This document shows positions 57,095 to 64,000 of a stretch of DNA of 64,000 bases, piece after piece (the stretch's first letter is position 1; every line of letters starts with the position of its first letter). A program made the position numbers and the translations under genes. A model generated the notes under the pieces. That model was not told where the DNA came from. It did not search any database and saw nothing but the letters and a program-made list of their open reading frames with translations. Source of the DNA: Acanthaster planci (lineage: Eukaryota > Echinodermata > Asteroidea > Valvatida > Acanthasteridae); contig NW_019091527.1 of assembly GCF_001949145.1 (NCBI RefSeq), forward strand, positions 170,706 to 234,705. Direction: 5' to 3'.

Positions 57095-57200
57095 AGCATG
57101 GTAAAGATCCTTGCCCGAAGACACAAAGGTTCTTCTCCCCCGGTGGGATTCGAACTGGTAATCCTGAAAGCTAGACAGGTATCAGACACACCGACTCTTG
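57095..57200 (-). repeat. tRNA-like SINE remnant (B-box)
   Basis: On the minus strand, CCAGTTCGAATCCCACC forms a consensus B-box, preceded by tRNA-like sequence and followed by a GGGGGAGAAGAACC body. No complete tRNA is present. It is probably a tRNA-derived SINE fragment. Confidence 0.45.
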
Positions 57201-60200
57201 AAGGTCCACAGGTTTTTCAAAGTTTCACCTGATTCACACAGACACACTGACAAAATAAACCTGAAAGACTCTGATGCAAAAGGATGGGGGGGGAGATAGA
57301 TCGCAGAGATTTCTCCTTTAATGACACAGGTGAGTATTAGATGCCAACATCTGCAGGGAATGTGATCCACCAGAAACACAAAGTCCCCCCCTCCCCCTGA
57401 CCAAAGATCACTTACGGCCTGGAGAGAAAAACCACTTCTCCAACTGGTGCCCTACCAGGAGACTGAATCCCACAAAGCATCAAAGATGGTGCCCTGTACT
57501 TGCCATCTCTTTTCTCTGCAGCCTCTTCTCTTTCCTCCCCCCTCCAAGGGCAAAAGAACCCTCAAGCGCCAACGATAGAAAGAAAATGAGAAGCGATAGC
57601 AAAATGATGCGAGGATGGCAAACCACAGCAGCGAAATGCCATTATTAAAAAGCATGCCCTCGGTCATAAATTCCAACACACGCTCATACACTGCACCTCA
57701 GTCAAGGCTCATCGGGGTCTGTCCAGGGGAAATTTCACAAAAGGAAGGCAGATTTTTTTTATTTTCTGTCTCCATCTTTCCCTTGCTCTTTGATTCCATT
57801 CTTTTGTTGCGAATCTCTCTCGACTTCAAGGCCTCTGGAGAATGGTCTTAGTGCTTCTTATTAGATTTGAAGATCCGCATGATAAAGGGGGATTCAGGGC
57901 AAATTCAAAGTATCAATGTAATGTCACGGAGTTACGTACAAAGTAATGGGGGGGGCTAGGTTCGCCACGTTAGTTGCTTGGGGCCCCTGTAACCTCCGAT
58001 GACCTCATGGTATTTTTATATCTCTGGCAAGCCAGTGCAACATCTTGATGGATAAATATTTGTGGTTTTACTCCACGCCAAGTCAGATGGAAAAATTGTG
58101 AATGTAGAATGTGATGACAACAGGCCTCATCCTTCTTCAAGTTTTATTTCCGGTTCAAGATTCTGCTCCTCATTAACACTGTCAAAACCCTTTATCTATC
58201 TGAAACCTATAAAAAGCTGAGCTGATTCAACAAAACTTTTAGACTGCTCAAAATCTACATTTTGAAATTTTCCATTTATTTAAGTAACAAATACATGAAA
58301 CACAGTTCACGAACAACACGAAGATAATGCCTACTTCAAAATCTCAAACAGAAATGGTACCACCTACCGTATTCAAGTTCTGGGAACATGTTAAAAGATC
58401 AGAAATCGAGACTCGGGAATTTCCGTCAGAAAATAAGATATATATTTGATTAGACGCTGCGAGGCGGCTGGCCATAAACCTCGGAATGAAATTTACAGTT
58501 GAGTGGTGGAGGCAGACAACATTCCAATCTGCAGTCCAACACCGACCACTGCCAGCCTGCCCCAGTTAATTCTGCAAAGTGGGTCAGAGATATCGCCGTG
58601 GAAAGTGTGTTAAATTGATTTCACAACCCAAGCCTTTTGTAAATTTGGCTGGCCATCGATTGGGCTTAGGTGGGTTGTCTTTACCCGCCTTCTTGGCTTA
58701 TAAACTGGGGCGTTAATGAAAAATAAATTGAAAAGTATAATGACAAGTGCTGAGGAATTGTGCCTGCAAGAGAAGCATGTTAATTTTGCATTGTGTGTTG
58801 CATCTAACTGCATTTTCTGTGATTTGCAACACCAAACTTCACAAACTCCTTTCTTCAGCAATTATTCAGTCTTTGTCATACATGACCAAAAAATATCAAC
58901 ATACCCAGAAAAAAATGAGATCTTGAGATAAAAATCAATAATTTGGTTACAACTCGCTTTTCTGACAAATTCTCTTTGACTGAGGCAACTACATGTATGC
59001 CATTCATTGGACCTTGAGGTAGTACGTGAACTGTCCAGTGCATTACATTCTGACCCATTTAACGGGTTTTCAGATACGTCCTCCATTTCAAACAGACAGG
59101 ATTGTGGGTTGGAGATCTTGTGTACAAACTCGCCCATTTCCCACAAAACACATAACATAGATGGAATGTACAGACAACCCCTTTGGCAGACATTTAGTCC
59201 CCTGGTGTGATTCTGCCCTATTTCTATTTGAATCACAAACTCTACGCAATTGCCGTGTGATTTCTCAAGGTGACTAACGGGCCACCATTGTCCCTTCTGT
59301 TGCATTTTGTTATTTCCCCATGACCCCAAGTATATCAAAGGCTGCACTGCTTAGTCTACCGGGTATGGGGGCTTTCTGAGCAAGCTGTATGTACTTTGTG
59401 AATTTTGGCTTTGTCAGTGTCCACAGAGAGTAACAGGACAGTCTGAAAATTTTTCACAGAATACAGTTAATCTGCTGTTTAGATATAAATATGTGCTCAA
59501 CCCCCACAGGATCAAACCACAAACATGAAGAAAAAACATGTCCCACAGAATTATCACAAAAGCCTAGGAGCACCGACTGCAGTTACGTGCACATTTGTTT
59601 TTTTCCCGGGCAAACGTGAAACCTGCCAGTTCCTCTGGTCTTGTTTTCAGTCTAAAACCTGGGGGTCATTTCTCCGACCAGTTCTTTCTTCTCGGTGAAC
59701 AGCCACTTAACTTTGCCTTTTATCTTTCCCCCGATGCAAGCACACACATCCGCTAGGTCCGTGCCCTTTCCTACAAACTATTTGTCAGGTTTTCTACTCC
59801 CCCCCCCTTCTCTTTTTGTTGTCTGAATTGCAAATACTCTGACCAGGAGCCGGACAGTCTGGCCCCCAACGCCTCACGAAGCAAGGGCTGTATTATTGTT
59901 AACACTCCCCTGTCTGATCTCAGCGCGCCATGCGCCACAGCTTTACTTAGAAACCTTAAAATAGCCAACACATGGCGACACAATATCCCCTCCTGATCAG
60001 ATCTACTCAAGTAAAACGTCGATTCTTACCCATCTATTTGCCCCTCTTTTAAGAATTTTTTTCTCCTTGCCACTTCCCTCCTGTTGTTTTTTTTTCCCTC
60101 CTGTTCTTTCTGTCTTTCTTTTTACCACCTTTACGGCATGTCCAGACAGGCCATGCGACTTCAACTCTTCAGAGAGACAAGCCAAAAAGGGCAAGAAGAC

Positions 60201-61636
60201 GCGGAAAGAACAGAGAAGGAAGAGAAGGGAAAAGGGGAGGAAAAAAAAAAATTGGAGAAGAAACGTGCAATTTCGCCCACTTAGTAGTGATCTGAAAACA
60301 TTTTCCGTGGCTCTGAACTGATCCAGCTGCTTGTCGGGGGCAATCTCGCGTACAGGTGAATTCGGACGTTGGGGCCACGATGTCTAGGAGCTCTCGGCCC
60401 TTGAGAGTCAGATGGGGATATCAGAATTGCAAGAGAGGCGCTTCAGCCGCATCCGCGTTAAAATTTACATGTATCCATTATCAGTTCCGGCCAGAAAGGA
60501 GATCAACGCCTACACGGACTGCGGCACCTATTAAGCGTGTGAGCGTTCTGCCATGTCTGCCAATTTTTCCCCCCAACAGTCGCCTGCTTTTTTTTTCATT
60601 TTATTTCTCCTTTTTTTTCCCCCATCTTAACTCTTTGTATAACTGCTCGTCGCCACAGAGTTGGCAGTGATGTCTCAGTAGCATCTCTGTGTTGTTTCTA
60701 AAGGTCCTGCGCTTGCATGCATTTCGGAGTAACACTATATTGCCCGGCGAGCCTGCCGGACCGGATAGTGGCTTGGCGCTGAAATGAATACGCTTGAATT
60801 GCCATCTCCACGGCACAGGCTTCTTATCCCAGACAACCCTTCTTGTCTCTCCGAGGTGAGAGAAAGAGAAAAAAAAAAGATAATAAAAGGCAAGGAAAAT
60901 AAAAACCAATGCCTAGGGGTCGTGACCTGGCCGGAGTACCGATTCGACTTGGCATTCAGCAAGCACAGACGCCGCCAACCCTTCTCTTATCCTCTCCGTC
61001 TCCTTCTCCCCATCTTCCCCTCTCATGACAGTTTCGTGTCATTTAACAAAATGGAATTCTACCGGCGATCCCCAAGTGAAAGGATGCCACAATTAAATTT
61101 ATACTGGATTGGCTATGGCCAGCAGGTGTGAGTGAATGCAAAGACCCCTCAAGTACTGCGTTTAATCACACAGGCGCCAAACCTACTGACTCTAAACCTC
61201 TTCCGTGGGCAGCCAGAGAGTCGGACCCGGCCGAGCCGGGGTCGAGTTGAGCGCGGAATCCTAATCTGCCATGAAAGTCAATTTCTCCTGTTTTCTCTCC
61301 GTGCCTGTCTCCTCCCTGCCCGCGTCCCAAGACACGGTGGGGACTTCTATTTTTGATGTACCGGGGCCTGTGTCTCCTACTCTACCATCCAGCATCATGT
61401 CTCTCTTTTTTCCTCTACTTCTTGCCCTTCTCTATTTTATAAAGAGAGAAAAAAAGTCGAAAACGTTTGTCAGCGGACGGCGCCGACACCGAGGAAGGAA
61501 TGATAATGCAAATTCACGGCGGACACCGCACGAGAGCCATGACACGCTCGGATTTCCGATTCTCGATTGCAAACCAATACAAAGGCTCAAAATTATGATG
61601 GGGTCCGGGGCTCTTCCATGCGTGTGTTTGCGGTGG

Positions 61637-61670
61637 TTTTTTTTTTTTTTTTTTTTTCTCTCTCTCTCTT
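61637..61670. repeat. Poly-T and CT tract
   Basis: A run of 21 T followed by CT repeats, within a GC-rich island of the Musashi intron. The 205-codon plus-strand frame that crosses it reads the tract as polyphenylalanine and is not a gene. Confidence 0.8.
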
Positions 61671-64000
61671 CCTTCTCCCCAGTCTCAATCTCATGTGTCG
61701 GGGCAATTTTTGGCCCTTGGCCCAAGAGTCCCCTGCACTATGCACGGCGGGTTTATTTCCCACAGGTAACTAAAGCGACAGGAAATTACAGGGGCAAACC
61801 ACCCTGCAGCGTCAGGCACAAAAAAACTGGACTATTGCAATTTCGGAGGGAAAGGTCAATACCATTCAAAGGTTCTGGTGCGCCCTGAAGGCGGTCTCGC
61901 TCGCATTTCTCTCCTACACTACTGCTAGCTCTCTGTGCCCAGTTCTTATGCCTCACCTCGCACATGACTGGCTCCCTCACAAACTGATTGCTGATCACTG
62001 ACCTACAAAACAAATCATGATGATGGCGGCACGGAGGGAAGCGGCACGGTTAAAGGAGGTAGGGGGGGAAGAGAAGAGAGCAAGCAGGCAAAATGACCGC
62101 CACACAGCTCCACGACTTGCCAGCAAATAATTACTCGTGTGCCGTTCAAACATTTACCCCATTCTTCGCACAGTTATAAACACAGGGCAGCCAGCCGGCT
62201 GACCGAGTGGCAAAGCTTGGAAAGTCAGGAACAAAGTGATTCCCCCCCCCCCTTTTATGGCCGGGCGGTCAGATATGTAGGAGTCTCATTTCCTGCAGGG
62301 GCTTGTAATTTGCTCGGCTTTAGCTTCATAATGAGGGATTTCACTTCCTTGGGTCCATCCGTTTGAGTTAATTTCGGCCTTTTTTTTATAGAGGCCTGTG
62401 GAAGTTTAATGACAAATTTCAGGCCGTAAACTACCTCATAAAATACTATCATAATCTGCTTCAACAAGCCTCAACAAATCTGCACACATACACGTAGAGG
62501 GGGCAAAATATTAATCAAGCCCACAAAAGTAATCTCTTGAATACAACTGCCAACATCTGAAAATCAAACTGAAGGGAATAAAAACACCACTCAGATAGAC
62601 TTGATCCTTAAAGTCAATCACCGGTCAAGCAGTCCGAGATCAGTATTTCAGAATTAAGCTCACTGTACTGCATTCAAATCCTGTGATTCGTACAGCATCC
62701 AAAACAAACAATAGCATCTATTGGGGAAAGAATGTCGGCCATGTCGTATGTCTAGAGTGACTGAAATGAACCCTGATGTCCTACATCTCACCCTTTCCCC
62801 TTATTTCATAATACATCTCCTGGCTCCCAACGCCCCTCCCCCACAACAAAAATCCTGAGATAATTACAGCGATCGTATAACCCCAGAATTTCATGCCTGC
62901 ACTGTCCCGCTAAAAACCTGCGGAGTTATATTTCTACCCACTGAGGGAAAAAAAACATCCCAACAACTAAGGAAAGAGAATGAATGGATGGGAAATGTAT
63001 CTGATCGGGCCAGCCGAGCAATTTACAATTGTTTGACACCCGAGCTGACTGCTTAAGAATTCCGTCACTTACAAAGGCCCTTTTGGACCCTACCAACTGT
63101 GACAATGTTTAAATCTGTCTAAAAGCCACCACACAAGGCACGCAAGTCACTCAATCTCTTGACACTGTTATTTATTTCCCTGCTCACGCCCAGCTATGAC
63201 ATTCAAAAACACTACGCCTTCCTCTTCGTGCGTGAGAAAAAAAAGAAAAAGAAAACTACAAGATTTTTGAGGCTACAGAGCAGAGCAACAGCTTCAAAGT
63301 TACGGTTGCAGCGGTCAGGGGGGAAGCCAAAGCCTTGGCTGGACTTTCCCTCGCATAAGAATTCAGCGAACAAGGATAGGGTTACGTTTTTGCCAACACT
63401 GTTAGTACGTTCAATTAATTTTCTGCTTTCCTTGGCGTGCCGTTTGCCGGCCATTAGTGCTGGCCTGATACTCCCCAAATGCCCCGCGGCAGGGTCACTT
63501 ACGCACGTACCCTTGTATTGCCAGTTTTGTCTAAACCTTTGACACTTCTCTCTGTTTCAATCTCGTTCCCCCCCTTCCCCTTTTCCGGATGCTGAAATTG
63601 CTGAAATTGCTACATGAAACTCTATCCTCCGAGTTTTCGGCCCGGTCATGCTACCATTTAAAAAATGCAGCAATTAGGTGGGAAGGGGGAGAGAGATGAT
63701 CGGCAATTCAATGGCCCGAGGGACTTTCCTCTTTTCGGTATTCTGAAGCAAGTAACTGCTAAATGACTTGCATGTATTGAATGGCCTAAAATAATTAACA
63801 ATCTCAGGAGTATCTCCGCTGAGATGAAAAGTAATAAGATTTCTCCATCTCTATATGGTTCGCATGCAATGGAAACATGATTCCCAAGTTGCATTTTGTG
63901 CGGGGTCATTCTAGATATTGACACAAGCTGGGAACTTTGTCAGTCAAATATGGCCTTGGGCAGATTATTAAACATAACCAAGTTCCAATTTCCTGTACCT

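Larger units (their letters stand above)
46335..64000 (-). other. Large Musashi intron; no exon recognised
   Basis: The next upstream exon must end with the RRM2 segment up to RHRG in phase 1. I searched the minus strand by eye for the KIFVGGL and DKTT-RHRG regions and found neither, so this stretch is read as intron, at least 17.6 kb. It is mostly AT-rich, with CG-richer islands near 47200-47450, 53420-53750, 55480-55740 and 59700-62300. These could be enhancers or alternative promoters. Long open frames in them look like chance. Confidence 0.6.

Noticed and set aside
61271-61888. Longest open frame in the window, 205 codons, plus strand
   Set aside because: It crosses a poly-T/CT tract read as polyphenylalanine, shows no family resemblance and has no splice context. 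It lies in a GC-richer island where stops are less frequent.

Overview
The window is a piece of animal nuclear genome: short coding exons with GT/AG borders, kilobase-sized introns, long untranslated regions, microsatellites and foldback elements, and no bacterial or viral gene layout. The predicted proteins resemble vertebrate orthologues along most of their length, and the DNA carries many ACATGT-type palindromic repeats. I infer an invertebrate deuterostome, perhaps an echinoderm, but the species call is weak.

Three genes can be reconstructed with exon borders. (1) Trichoplein (TCHP), complete, minus strand, 15161 to 6031: ten coding exons, 505 residues, plus a 5' UTR exon ending at 17310. 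Every predicted junction keeps the reading frame. (2) Ribosomal protein L23a (uL23), complete, plus strand, 17641 to 21144: six exons, 178 residues. It is head-to-head with TCHP across about 330 bases that must hold both promoters. (3) The 3' half of a Musashi-family RNA-binding protein gene, minus strand: eight coding exons between 46334 and 29744, running from the middle of RRM2 to the stop codon. The exons for RRM1 and the first half of RRM2 were not found, so they probably lie beyond base 64000, which makes the next upstream intron more than 17 kb. Musashi converges on RPL23A, and the 8.5 kb between their stop codons is AT-rich probable 3' UTR and intergenic DNA.

At the left edge, a minus-strand first exon (coding 4233 to 4153) starts an unidentified gene whose remaining exons were not found in the window.

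Region by region: 1-4152, probable intron of the left-edge gene with ACATGT microsatellites; 4153-4350, its first exon and promoter; 4350-6030, TCHP 3' region with an unexplained 139-codon frame; 6031-17310, TCHP; 17311-17640, shared promoter; 17641-21285, RPL23A; 21286-29743, Musashi 3' region with a candidate alternative last exon at 27177-27109; 29744-46334, Musashi 3' coding exons; 46335-64000, a Musashi intron with GC-richer islands and no recognisable exon.

The most notable unexplained structures are: a roughly 530-base near-perfect hairpin ending 7 bases from a TCHP splice donor; a TCHP upstream frame whose stop would be formed across the exon junction and overlap the main start (TAATG); an inverted-repeat element flanked by an unusually long 15-16 base direct repeat; possible alternative last exons for both TCHP and Musashi; and repeated 14-16 base CCATGG-centred palindromes resembling RFX X-boxes.
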